Shown here: positions 51,155-58,283 of the stretch, in pieces | Position numbering within the stretch: position 1 is the first letter of the stretch | How the letters are laid out: each line of letters begins with the position of its first letter | Assembly: GCF_022095675.1 (NCBI RefSeq) | Contig: NZ_JAHYSG010000060.1 | Coordinates: forward strand, 10,593 to 74,592 | DNA length: 64,000 bases | Source of the DNA: Dactylosporangium sp. AC04546 | Lineage (GTDB): Bacteria; Actinomycetota; Actinomycetes; Mycobacteriales; Micromonosporaceae | Direction of reading: 5' to 3' | Position numbers and translations under genes: made by a program | The notes under the pieces: generated by a model | What the model was told of the DNA's origin: nothing | Seen by the model: only the letters and a program-made list of their open reading frames with translations | Database searches by the model: none

Positions 51155-53761
51155 ATGGAAGCCACCGACTGTCTCACCATGGACGGCCGCATCGTCCACG
51201 TCCGCGCCATCCGGCCCGATGACGCGCCCGCGCTGCTCGCGCTGCACCAGCGGCTCTCGCCGCGCAACCGGTACCTGCGCTTCTTCACCGCCGGCGCGGC
51301 GCTGGACGCCGAGGTGCGCCGGCTCACCCGGGCCTCGGACGGCGACCGGCTCGGCCTGCTGGTCGAGGAGGACGGCCGGGTGCTCGCCGCGGGCTCCTAC
51401 GAGCGGGTGAACCCCGACCAGGCGGACTTCGCGCTCGTCGTCGCCGACGAGCACCACGGCGAGGGCCTCGGCACCCTGCTGCTCGAGCACCTCGCCGCCG
51501 CCGCCCGGCACGCCGGCATCACCGAGCTCGTCGGCGACGTGCTGCCCGAGAACGCCGCCATGCTGCGGGTCGGTCGCGGCATGGCGCCCGGCACGACCAA
51601 CCGGTTCGTCTCCGGCACGGTGCGGATCCGCGTGCCGACCATCCCCGACGAGGCGGCGCTGGCCGCGGTCGGGGCGCGCGACCGCACGGCCGCCCACCGG
51701 TCGCTGCGGCCGCTGCTGGCGCCGGCGTCCGTCGCCGTCATCGGCGCCGGCCGGTCGGCCGGCGGCGTCGGCCATGAGGTGCTCGCCGCGCTGCGCGACG
51801 GCGGCTACACCGGCGCACTGCACGCGGTGAACCCGCACGCCACACAGGTGTGCGGGGTGGCCGCCCACCCGACGGTGGCCGCGATCGGCTCCCCCGTCGA
51901 CCTCGCCGTCATCGCCGTGCCCGCCGGTTCGGTCCCGGATGTGGTACGGCAGTGCTGCGCGTCCGGTGTCCGGGCAGCGGTGGTGCTCAGCGCAGGGCTG
52001 GACCGGGCCGCCGAACGGGACCTCGTCGCGGTGGCCCGCCGGCACGGCATGCGGATCGTGGGCCCGAACTGCCTGGGTGTGATCAACACGGATCCGGCGG
52101 TGCGCGTCAACGCGGCGTTCGCTCCCGTGCAGCCGGTCGCGGGCGGGCTCGCGGTGGCGTCCCAGTCGGGCGCGGTGGGGGTCGCGATCCTCCAGGCGAC
52201 GACCCGCTGCGGCGTCGGCGTCTCCAGCTTCGTCTCGCTCGGCGACAAGGCCGACGTCAGCGGCAACGACCTCCTCACCTACTGGTACGACGACCCGGCC
52301 ACCCGCGCCGTCGCGCTCTACCTTGAGTCGTTCGGCAACCCGCGCCGGTTCGCCTGGGTCGCGCGGGCGCTGGCCACCCGCAAGCCGGTGCTGGCCGTCA
52401 AGAGCGGCCGCGCCGAGGGCGGCCGGCGGGCGGGCGCGTCGCCCACCGCCGCCGCGGTCCGCACCGACACCGCCGTGCAGGCGCTGTTCGCTCAGGCCGG
52501 GGTGATCCGCACCGACACGCTCGGCGAGCTGCTCGACACCGCCCGGGTGCTCGTCGACCAGCCGCTGCCCGGCGGCTCCCGGCTCGCCGTCGTCGGCAAC
52601 GCCGGCGGCCTCAACGTGGTGGCCGCCGACGCCGCCCGCACCGCCGCGCTGGCCGTCCCGGCGCTCGTCGCCGCCGGCGCCAACCCGGTCGACCTCGGCG
52701 CCGAGGCCACCCCGGAGGCGATGGCGGCCGCGATCCGCGCCGTGGCCCGGGCGGGCGAGGCCGACCTGATGGTCGTCGCGTTCGTCGCCACCCGCACCAA
52801 CGACAGCGCGGCGATCCTCGCGGCCGTCGGCGCGGCGATCGACGACTGCCCGGACCTGCCGGTCGCCGTCGTCGCCGTCGGGGTGCGGGACGCCCCGGCA
52901 ACCGTGGGCGTGCGCCGGGCGCCGGTGTTCGACCTTCCGGAGCCGGCGGTGCTCGCGCTGGGGCGGGCCGCCCGCTACGCGGCCTGGCGCCGCGAGCCGG
53001 CCGGGAAGCGCCCCGTCCTGCCGGGCATCGACGCGGAGGCCGCGCGGGCCGTGATACGGCGGGCGCTCGCGACCGCCGACGGCTGGCAACCGGCGGACGT
53101 GGCCCGGTCGGTGCTGTCCTGCTACGGCGTGCCGGTCGTGGAGACGCTCGTCGCCACCGGCGCGGACGAGACGGTCCGGTTCGCTGCCCTGGCCGGCTAC
53201 CCGGTCGCCGTCAAGGCCGCGGCACCCGGCATCGTGCACAAGTCCGACATCGGCGCGGTCTGGCTCGGCCTGTCCGACGAGGCCGCCGTCCGCCGGGCGT
53301 ACCGCGGGATCGGCATCGCGCTCGGCCAGGCCCGCCCGGCGGTCCTCGTGCAGCCCATGGCCGCGGCCGGGGTCGAGCTCGTGGCCGGCGTGGTCCACGA
53401 CGAGCGGTTCGGCTCGCTGGTCACGCTCGGGCTCGGCGGCGTGCACACCGATCTGCTCGACGACCGTTCGCTGCGGCTCCTGCCGCTCACCGACCGCGAC
53501 GCCACGGCCATGTGGCGGGGGCTGCGCGGGGCGCCGCTGCTGACCGGCTACCGCGGGGCACCGCCGGTCGACACCGCCGCGCTGGAGGACCTGCTGCTGC
53601 GCCTCGGCCGGCTCGCCGAGGATCTCCCGGAGATCGCCGAGCTCGACCTGAACCCGGTGCTCGCCGGGCCGGGCGGCTGCACCGCCGTGGACGTGAAGCT
53701 GCGCCTGGCCCGGATCGGGGTGGAGCCGGAGACCTACGTGCGGCAGCTGACGCATGCTTGA
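51155..53761 (+). CDS. GNAT - acyl-CoA synthetase (NDP-forming) fusion, PatA-like protein acyltransferase
   Basis: An 868-residue fusion; ATG 51155 follows GGAGGAGG. Residues ~8-165 are a GNAT domain (VVADEHHGEGLGTLLLEHLA). A CoA-binding Rossmann domain (~195-320), a succinyl-CoA-ligase-like domain and an ATP-grasp domain (~645-868, VAVKAAAPGIVHKSDIGAVW) follow. The phospho-histidine loop, normally SHTGA, reads ASPTAAAV near residue 428, so the His is absent and ATP synthesis from acyl-CoA is unlikely. N-terminal GNAT order is that reported for Streptomyces lividans PatA. Probable role: lysine acylation controlling acyl-CoA synthetases. Confidence 0.83.
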   Translation: MEATDCLTMDGRIVHVRAIRPDDAPALLALHQRLSPRNRYLRFFTAGAALDAEVRRLTRASDGDRLGLLVEEDGRVLAAGSYERVNPDQADFALVVADEHHGEGLGTLLLEHLAAAARHAGITELVGDVLPENAAMLRVGRGMAPGTTNRFVSGTVRIRVPTIPDEAALAAVGARDRTAAHRSLRPLLAPASVAVIGAGRSAGGVGHEVLAALRDGGYTGALHAVNPHATQVCGVAAHPTVAAIGSPVDLAVIAVPAGSVPDVVRQCCASGVRAAVVLSAGLDRAAERDLVAVARRHGMRIVGPNCLGVINTDPAVRVNAAFAPVQPVAGGLAVASQSGAVGVAILQATTRCGVGVSSFVSLGDKADVSGNDLLTYWYDDPATRAVALYLESFGNPRRFAWVARALATRKPVLAVKSGRAEGGRRAGASPTAAAVRTDTAVQALFAQAGVIRTDTLGELLDTARVLVDQPLPGGSRLAVVGNAGGLNVVAADAARTAALAVPALVAAGANPVDLGAEATPEAMAAAIRAVARAGEADLMVVAFVATRTNDSAAILAAVGAAIDDCPDLPVAVVAVGVRDAPATVGVRRAPVFDLPEPAVLALGRAARYAAWRREPAGKRPVLPGIDAEAARAVIRRALATADGWQPADVARSVLSCYGVPVVETLVATGADETVRFAALAGYPVAVKAAAPGIVHKSDIGAVWLGLSDEAAVRRAYRGIGIALGQARPAVLVQPMAAAGVELVAGVVHDERFGSLVTLGLGGVHTDLLDDRSLRLLPLTDRDATAMWRGLRGAPLLTGYRGAPPVDTAALEDLLLRLGRLAEDLPEIAELDLNPVLAGPGGCTAVDVKLRLARIGVEPETYVRQLTHA

Positions 53762-53783
53762 GGTGAGAGCCCGAGGAGGCATC

Positions 53784-54635
53784 ATGAGCGTCGTCCGACG
53801 TCCGGTGGTTGTGGGCATCGACGGCTCGCCGGCCGCCTTCGGCGCGGTGCGCTGGGCCGCCGACGAGGCCGTACGCCACGGCCAGCCGTTGCGGATCGCC
53901 CACGCGCTGGAGGATTCCGGCGCGGACGGCGAGGCACCCGCCGACGAGCAGCGCATCGCCCTCGACGCCGCCGCCGAGGCCCGCAACTGGCAGCCCGGCC
54001 TCGACGTCACCACGTCGACCTGCCCTGGCAGCCCGGCCCGGATGCTCGTCGAGCAGTCGCGTCAGGCGAGCCTCGTCGTGGTCGGCAGCCGCGGCCGTGG
54101 CGGGTTCCGCTCGCTGCTCGTCGGATCGGTGAGCCGGCAGGTCGCCGAGCACGCCGTCTGTCCGGTGCTCGTGGTGCACCACGCGGAGCGCTGGGCGGGC
54201 CCGGAGGCCCAGCTGCCGCGGCATGCGCCGGTCGTCGTCGGCGTCGACGGGTCGGCCGCCGGCGAGGTGGCGCTCGACCTGGCGTTCGCCGAGGCGTCGT
54301 CGCGCGGTGTCGGGCTGACGGCGGCGTGGGCCTGGCTGGAGCCGGTGCGCCGGTGGGGGCGGCACACGGACGCCGACCGGCTGGCGGACGCCGCGCGCCG
54401 GGAGCTCGCCGACGACCTCGGACCGTGGCTGGCGAAGTTCCCGGCGGTCGAGGTGCGGCAGCGGGTGATGCGCGGCGAGACGGTACCGCTGCTGCTCGAC
54501 GAGGCGCGTGCGGCACTGATGGTCGTGGTCGGCGCCCGCGGGCACGGCGGCTTCGACGGCCTCAAGCTCGGCTCGGTGCCCTCGCAGGTGCTCGACCACG
54601 CGGACACGCCCGTGCTCGTCGCCCGCCGGTCCTGA
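53784..54635 (+). CDS. Universal stress protein, two UspA domains
   Basis: A 283-residue tandem USP; GAGGAGG precedes ATG 53784, 22 bp after the acyltransferase stop, so the two are co-transcribed. Domain 1 (VVVGIDGSPAAFGAVRWAAD) ends VVGSRGRGGFRSLLVGSVSR with a full ATP signature. Domain 2 (VVVGVDGSAAGEVALDLAFA) ends VVVGARGHGGFDGLKLGSVP, also complete. Co-expression with a protein acyltransferase is notable because USPs in mycobacteria are acylation substrates; that link is inference here. Confidence 0.9.
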   Translation: MSVVRRPVVVGIDGSPAAFGAVRWAADEAVRHGQPLRIAHALEDSGADGEAPADEQRIALDAAAEARNWQPGLDVTTSTCPGSPARMLVEQSRQASLVVVGSRGRGGFRSLLVGSVSRQVAEHAVCPVLVVHHAERWAGPEAQLPRHAPVVVGVDGSAAGEVALDLAFAEASSRGVGLTAAWAWLEPVRRWGRHTDADRLADAARRELADDLGPWLAKFPAVEVRQRVMRGETVPLLLDEARAALMVVVGARGHGGFDGLKLGSVPSQVLDHADTPVLVARRS

Positions 54636-54666
54636 CCCGCGAGGGCGGCGGCGCGGGGGCTCGCGG

Positions 54667-55530
54667 TCAGCCGCGGGCGATGAGGACCGGGCAGTCCGCC
54701 CGGTGCAGCAGCCGCAGGCTCACCGAGCCGAGCAGCAGCCCGGCGAACCCGCCGTGTCCACGGTTGCCGACGACGACCAGCCGGGCCTGCCGCGACCGGC
54801 GGGCCAGCGCGCCGATGGCGTCGCCGGTGACGCCGTGAAACTCCCAGGCCACGCCCGGGTGGCCGGCGGCGGCCGCGGCGACCTGCGCGACCGCCTCCTC
54901 GAACAGCACCCGCCGGACCTCGGCGGCGTCGTACAGCAGCGGCGGCGCGCCGATCGCCGGCGGCCCGACGCTCGCGTCGACCGCCCGCACCACGCTCACG
55001 TCGCAGCCACGCTCCGCCGCCTCCTGGAACCCGAGCTCCAGCGCCTGCCCGGCCGGCCCGGATCCGTCGAAGCCGACGAGCACCGGACCCGCCGGGTTGG
55101 CGCGGCCCCGCACGACGGCGACCGGACACGTGGCGTGCGTGGCCACCTGCTGGCTCACCGAGCCGAGCACGGTCCCGGTGGTGGTCCGTCGCCCGCGGGT
55201 GCCGACCACGAGCAGCCCGGCGGAGGCGGCGGCCGCGAGCAGCGTCTCCGCGGGCTGCCCGAGCGTGGCCGCCACGCGGACGTCGACACCGTACGACGCG
55301 GCCGAAGCCTCCTTGCCGAACCCCTCGGCCTGGGCGTCGGCCAGCTGTTGCGCGGTGTGCGCCAGCTCGGTCCCCGGCGCGAACGCCGACCACGGAACGC
55401 GCCAGTGGTAGGCGAGCACCACGTCCAGCGGCACCCGGCGGCGCGCCGCCTCGGCGGCCGCCCACCGGGTGGCGACCAGCGACGGCGCGCTGCCGTCGAC
55501 ACCGACGACGACCGGACCTTCGCGCATCAT
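54667..55530 (-). CDS. Universal stress protein, two UspA domains
   Basis: A 287-residue tandem USP convergent with the preceding one. Domain 1 opens VVVGVDGSAPSLVATRWAAA and ends VVGTRGRRTTTGTVLGSVSQ; domain 2 opens VLVGFDGSGPAGQALELGFQ and ends VVGNRGHGGFAGLLLGSVSL. Both ATP signatures are complete. Two adjacent ATGs (55530, 55527) are possible starts. A weak box-like element (GGTCTTCGGGCGACC, from 55566) lies 36 bp upstream. Confidence 0.9.
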   Translation of the reverse strand: MMREGPVVVGVDGSAPSLVATRWAAAEAARRRVPLDVVLAYHWRVPWSAFAPGTELAHTAQQLADAQAEGFGKEASAASYGVDVRVAATLGQPAETLLAAAASAGLLVVGTRGRRTTTGTVLGSVSQQVATHATCPVAVVRGRANPAGPVLVGFDGSGPAGQALELGFQEAAERGCDVSVVRAVDASVGPPAIGAPPLLYDAAEVRRVLFEEAVAQVAAAAAGHPGVAWEFHGVTGDAIGALARRSRQARLVVVGNRGHGGFAGLLLGSVSLRLLHRADCPVLIARG

Positions 55531-55599
55531 GAGCAAGCCCCCTCTTCCTCTCCACCTGTCCACCTGGTCTTCGGGCGACCGCCAGGGGTCACCGGCCGG

Positions 55600-56736
55600 T
55601 CACCCTCTCGCGGCCGGCCGGCGCAGCACGGCGCACCGGACGACGCGCTGCACGTCACGTGGTGACACGACGCCGACGAGCCGGCCATCGTCGACGACCA
55701 GGGCCCGCCTGTCGGTGCTGCCGCTCAGGCGCGGGATCAGGTCGACGATCGCATCGTCCGGGCCGGCGACCGGTACCTCGCTCATCGGGCAGGCCGCCGC
55801 ACGCAGCGTGGTGCTCGCGCGCTGCGACTGCGGCACCCGCTCGATCCGGGCCAGCGTGATCAGCCCGGCCGGCCCGGCCCCGTCGACGAGCGGCAACGTC
55901 GAGTGCCGCGCCTCGCGCAGCCGGTGGTCGACGAAGTCGGCCACGGTCAGGCCGGCCGGCACCGTGACCGGATCCGGTGTCATGACGTCGGCGACCCGGA
56001 TCCCCGCCAGCGCGCTGCCCAGCCGGGCCTGGCGCTGCTCGCCCGCCGCGGCGGACACGATGAACCAGCCGATGAGCAGCAGCCACAGCCCGCCGATCGC
56101 GGCGCCCAACAGCATCTGCCCGAGGCCGAACGCGATCAGCGCCACACCGAACGCCTGGCCCGTCCTCGCGGCCGCTACCGTCGCCCAGACGCGGTCGCCG
56201 CGCCACTTCCACAGCCCGGCGCGCAACAGTCGCCCGCCGTCGAGCGGCGCCGCCGGGAACAGGTTGAACGCGGCCAGCAACAGGTTGATCCCCGCGAGCC
56301 AGCGCGCCGTGCCGAGGACCAGGCCGGGACGGCCGGCCGCCGCCAGGACCGCGGCGACCGCCGCGAAGACCAGGCCGATCAGCAGGCTGACGGCCGGGCC
56401 GGCACCGGCGATGCGCGCCTCGGCGCCGGGCGTGGACGGTTCCCCACGCAGCCGGGCCACACCACCGAACACCCACAGCGTGATCCCTTCCACGTCCAGG
56501 CCGTTGCGGCGCGCGAACACGGCGTGGGACGCCTCGTGCGCCAGCAGGCCCAGCAGGAACACGACTGCCGCCAGGATTCCCGCCACGGCGTACGCCCATG
56601 CGGGCCGGCCCGGGTACCCGGCCGGGAGCCGTCCGGCCGCCAGCAGCCACGCGATCAGCGCGAGGACGATCAGGACACTCCAGTTCGCGCCGACCTCGAC
56701 GCCCGCGACGCGACCCAACCGAAAGCTCGACGTCAT
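55600..56736 (-). CDS. Site-2 protease family zinc metalloprotease with CBS pair
   Basis: A 378-residue intramembrane protease of the M50 family. GGGAGG precedes ATG 56736. The zinc motif HEASH is in FLLGLLAHEASHAVFARRNG near residue 68; the second motif NLFPAAPLDGGRLLRAGLW supplies the Asp ligand. Six or so hydrophobic segments are seen. The C-terminal CBS pair (ADVMTPDPVTVPAGLTVADF; LVVDDGRLVGVVSPRDVQRV) may gate proteolysis by adenylate binding. Rv2625c-type S2P-CBS proteins lie beside hrp1 in mycobacterial DosR loci, a close parallel. The substrate is unknown. Confidence 0.9.
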   Translation of the reverse strand: MTSSFRLGRVAGVEVGANWSVLIVLALIAWLLAAGRLPAGYPGRPAWAYAVAGILAAVVFLLGLLAHEASHAVFARRNGLDVEGITLWVFGGVARLRGEPSTPGAEARIAGAGPAVSLLIGLVFAAVAAVLAAAGRPGLVLGTARWLAGINLLLAAFNLFPAAPLDGGRLLRAGLWKWRGDRVWATVAAARTGQAFGVALIAFGLGQMLLGAAIGGLWLLLIGWFIVSAAAGEQRQARLGSALAGIRVADVMTPDPVTVPAGLTVADFVDHRLREARHSTLPLVDGAGPAGLITLARIERVPQSQRASTTLRAAACPMSEVPVAGPDDAIVDLIPRLSGSTDRRALVVDDGRLVGVVSPRDVQRVVRCAVLRRPAARG

Positions 56737-56772
56737 CCTGACCTCCCCCGGGCGCCCGGACCGGCGCCGCGG

Positions 56773-57441
56773 CTAGGCCCCCTCCGGCACGCCGGGGCCG
56801 CGACGTCCACCGACGCGGCGCACCAGAGCGTTGACATGGCCGCCGGTCCGGGTGGCCGGCGCCGAGCGGCCGCCCGCCCGGTGCATCGGCACGCACCACG
56901 GCGCCGCGGCCGACAGCCGCACCGCACGCGTGGCCCCGCCCGCCGCGACGACACGGAAGTGCCGGGCCAGCACGCGCGTGTCCGGCTGCGCCCGCGGCGG
57001 GAACACGCCCCGGTACACGACCGGACGCGGCGTCACGCCACCGGCCACCATCTGCGCCAGTGCGCGCTCCGTGCCGATGCAGCAGTCCTCGGCGTAGTCC
57101 AGACCCGCCTCGGACGCCAGCCGGCGGGCCTGCGGGCTGGTGATGCCCGGCTGCAGCCACACCGCGCCGGCGCCGATCGCGGCCGCCTGCCGGACGAGTT
57201 CGGGCGCCTCCCGTGCGGGCCGGAAGACGTTCACGACGTCGACGTGCACGGGGATGTCGGCCAGCCGCGCGTACGCCTGCTCGCCCAGCACCCGGCCCGC
57301 GAACGGGTTGACCGGGATGATCTGCCATCCGTGCTCCTGCAGTCCCTTCGGTACCCAATGCGCCGGCTTCAACGGATCACGGGACGCACCGACGATCGCG
57401 ACGGTGTGCGCCCCGGCAAGGATCTCCCTCGGGGTGCGCAT
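56773..57441 (-). CDS. CoA-binding domain protein with long C-terminal extension
   Basis: A 222-residue protein. ATG 57441 follows GGAGG. Residues 1-140 are a standard CoA_binding domain: AHTVAIVGASRDPLKPAHWV, IIPVNPFAGRVLGEQAYARL, DVVNVFRPAREAPELVRQA, AVWLQPGITSPQA and the closing AEDCCIGTE. Family members normally end there. Here about 80 further residues follow, basic and low in acidic residues (RTGGHVNALVRRVGGRRGPG), with no recognised domain. A box lies 76 bp upstream. The extension may mediate nucleic-acid or protein binding, or reflect a run-on frame. Confidence 0.8.
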   Translation of the reverse strand: MRTPREILAGAHTVAIVGASRDPLKPAHWVPKGLQEHGWQIIPVNPFAGRVLGEQAYARLADIPVHVDVVNVFRPAREAPELVRQAAAIGAGAVWLQPGITSPQARRLASEAGLDYAEDCCIGTERALAQMVAGGVTPRPVVYRGVFPPRAQPDTRVLARHFRVVAAGGATRAVRLSAAAPWCVPMHRAGGRSAPATRTGGHVNALVRRVGGRRGPGVPEGA

Positions 57442-57516
57442 CGGACTCACCTCCAACGAGCTGCGTGGAACCATGACTCCAGCTCAACCGTTTCTCGGTG
57501 CCGTGCCGCCCCGCAA

Positions 57517-57530
57517 TGCCGGAAGTCCCG
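57517..57530. promoter_or_regulatory. Box upstream of CoA-binding gene
   Basis: TGCCGGAAGTCCCG (complement CGGGACTTCCGGCA) lies 76 bp before the minus-strand start at 57441. Confidence 0.55.
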
Positions 57531-57577
57531 GATGTCCGGGCCGACCGGCGAAGTCTCCTCGGGACTGACCTGCGGCA

Positions 57578-57599
57578 GTTCACCCGGCGTTCACCCGGC
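57578..57599. promoter_or_regulatory. Perfect 11-bp tandem repeat resembling a PHO box
   Basis: GTTCACCCGGC occurs twice head to tail. The PhoP-binding PHO box of streptomycetes consists of 11-bp direct repeats close to GTTCAYYYRSG, which both units match at ten of eleven positions. It lies 43 bp before the start of the 35-residue membrane protein gene. Confidence 0.5.
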
Positions 57600-57641
57600 C
57601 CCCCTACATTTCCGCGGGCAACGAACTAGAAGGGGAACCAG

Positions 57642-57749
57642 ATGTCCGCTCTGCTGTCCGCCATCGCGGTCGAAGTGATCAGCGCGCTGCTCGTCTCGCT
57701 CGTCGTCATGGCGGTTCGTCGGCTGGTCAACCGCACCGCGACGGCCTGA
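57642..57749 (+). CDS. Small membrane protein, 35 aa
   Basis: ATG 57642 is preceded by AAGGGGA at 5 nt, and the frame ends at 57749. The product starts MSALLSAIAVEVISALLVSL, one hydrophobic helix, and ends with a short positively charged tail (AVRRLVNRTATA). Good ribosome-binding site, amphipathic character and a PHO-box-like repeat upstream make it credible. It precedes the two genes of the large ATPase locus but has a separate box between it and them. Confidence 0.55.
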   Translation: MSALLSAIAVEVISALLVSLVVMAVRRLVNRTATA

Positions 57750-57759
57750 GCCACACACC

Positions 57760-57773
57760 GTCCGAAGGTCACC
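57760..57773. promoter_or_regulatory. Box upstream of the large ATPase operon
   Basis: GTCCGAAGGTCACC (complement GGTGACCTTCGGAC) lies 72 bp before the start at 57846. Confidence 0.55.
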
Positions 57774-57845
57774 CGATCCCGGCCGGATCCTCGGGTTGAC
57801 CGCATGCCCTCCGGGTAGCTCGTCGCCTTTGGGAGGTGCTGACCA

Positions 57846-58283
57846 ATGACGACCACCACACAGACACGCACCCGCAGCCGTCCTAAGGCGCGGGCGACCG
57901 GTCCGGCGAAGGCTGCCGCCCCGCGGCGACCCGCCAGGACGCGGAAAGCGACGGAGCCGGCGACCAAGGTGCAGGCCGAGCAGCACCCCAAAGAGTCCGG
58001 CGCCGATCTCGTGACCTGGCAGGACGTGCCGATGCCGCACCTCAAGGTGCCGGTCGTGCACATGGGCGGCGCGGCCGGTGCCGCCGTCGAGCGCGCCGGG
58101 TGGACCGCCCGGACCGTCACGGCCGCGGTACCGAGGCCCCGGCCCCGCCAGCTGATGTACTACGGCGGCGTCGGCGCGCTGGCCGCGCTCGGCATTCTGG
58201 AATGGCCGGTTGCTCTCGCCGCCGCGGCCGGGGTCTGGGTCGCGACCCACGACCGCCGCACCGCCGCCGCCACCGGCGGGTGA
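57846..58283 (+). CDS. Membrane-associated hypothetical protein preceding the P-type ATPase
   Basis: A 145-residue protein. The first ~45 residues are Thr/Arg/Lys/Ala/Pro-rich and probably disordered (RTRSRPKARATGPAKAAAPR). A conserved-looking middle part (ADLVTWQDVPMPHLKVPVVH) follows, then a hydrophobic pair near residues 105-132 (GGVGALAALGILEWPVALAA). GGGAGG lies 9 nt before ATG 57846. Its stop overlaps the GTG start of the ATPase (GTGA), so the two are translationally coupled. It is likely an ATPase accessory subunit; no family function is known to me. Confidence 0.72.
   Translation: MTTTTQTRTRSRPKARATGPAKAAAPRRPARTRKATEPATKVQAEQHPKESGADLVTWQDVPMPHLKVPVVHMGGAAGAAVERAGWTARTVTAAVPRPRPRQLMYYGGVGALAALGILEWPVALAAAAGVWVATHDRRTAAATGG

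Noticed and set aside
51155..53761. Energy-conserving acetate-CoA ligase (ADP-forming)
   Set aside because: The phospho-histidine is missing and a GNAT domain is fused, so ATP formation is not supported.
49109..54013. 4.9-kb open frame on the minus strand
   Set aside because: It runs antisense to the GH65 and PatA-like genes, which have full domain sets and good ribosome-binding sites; the frame has no start signal or recognisable domain.
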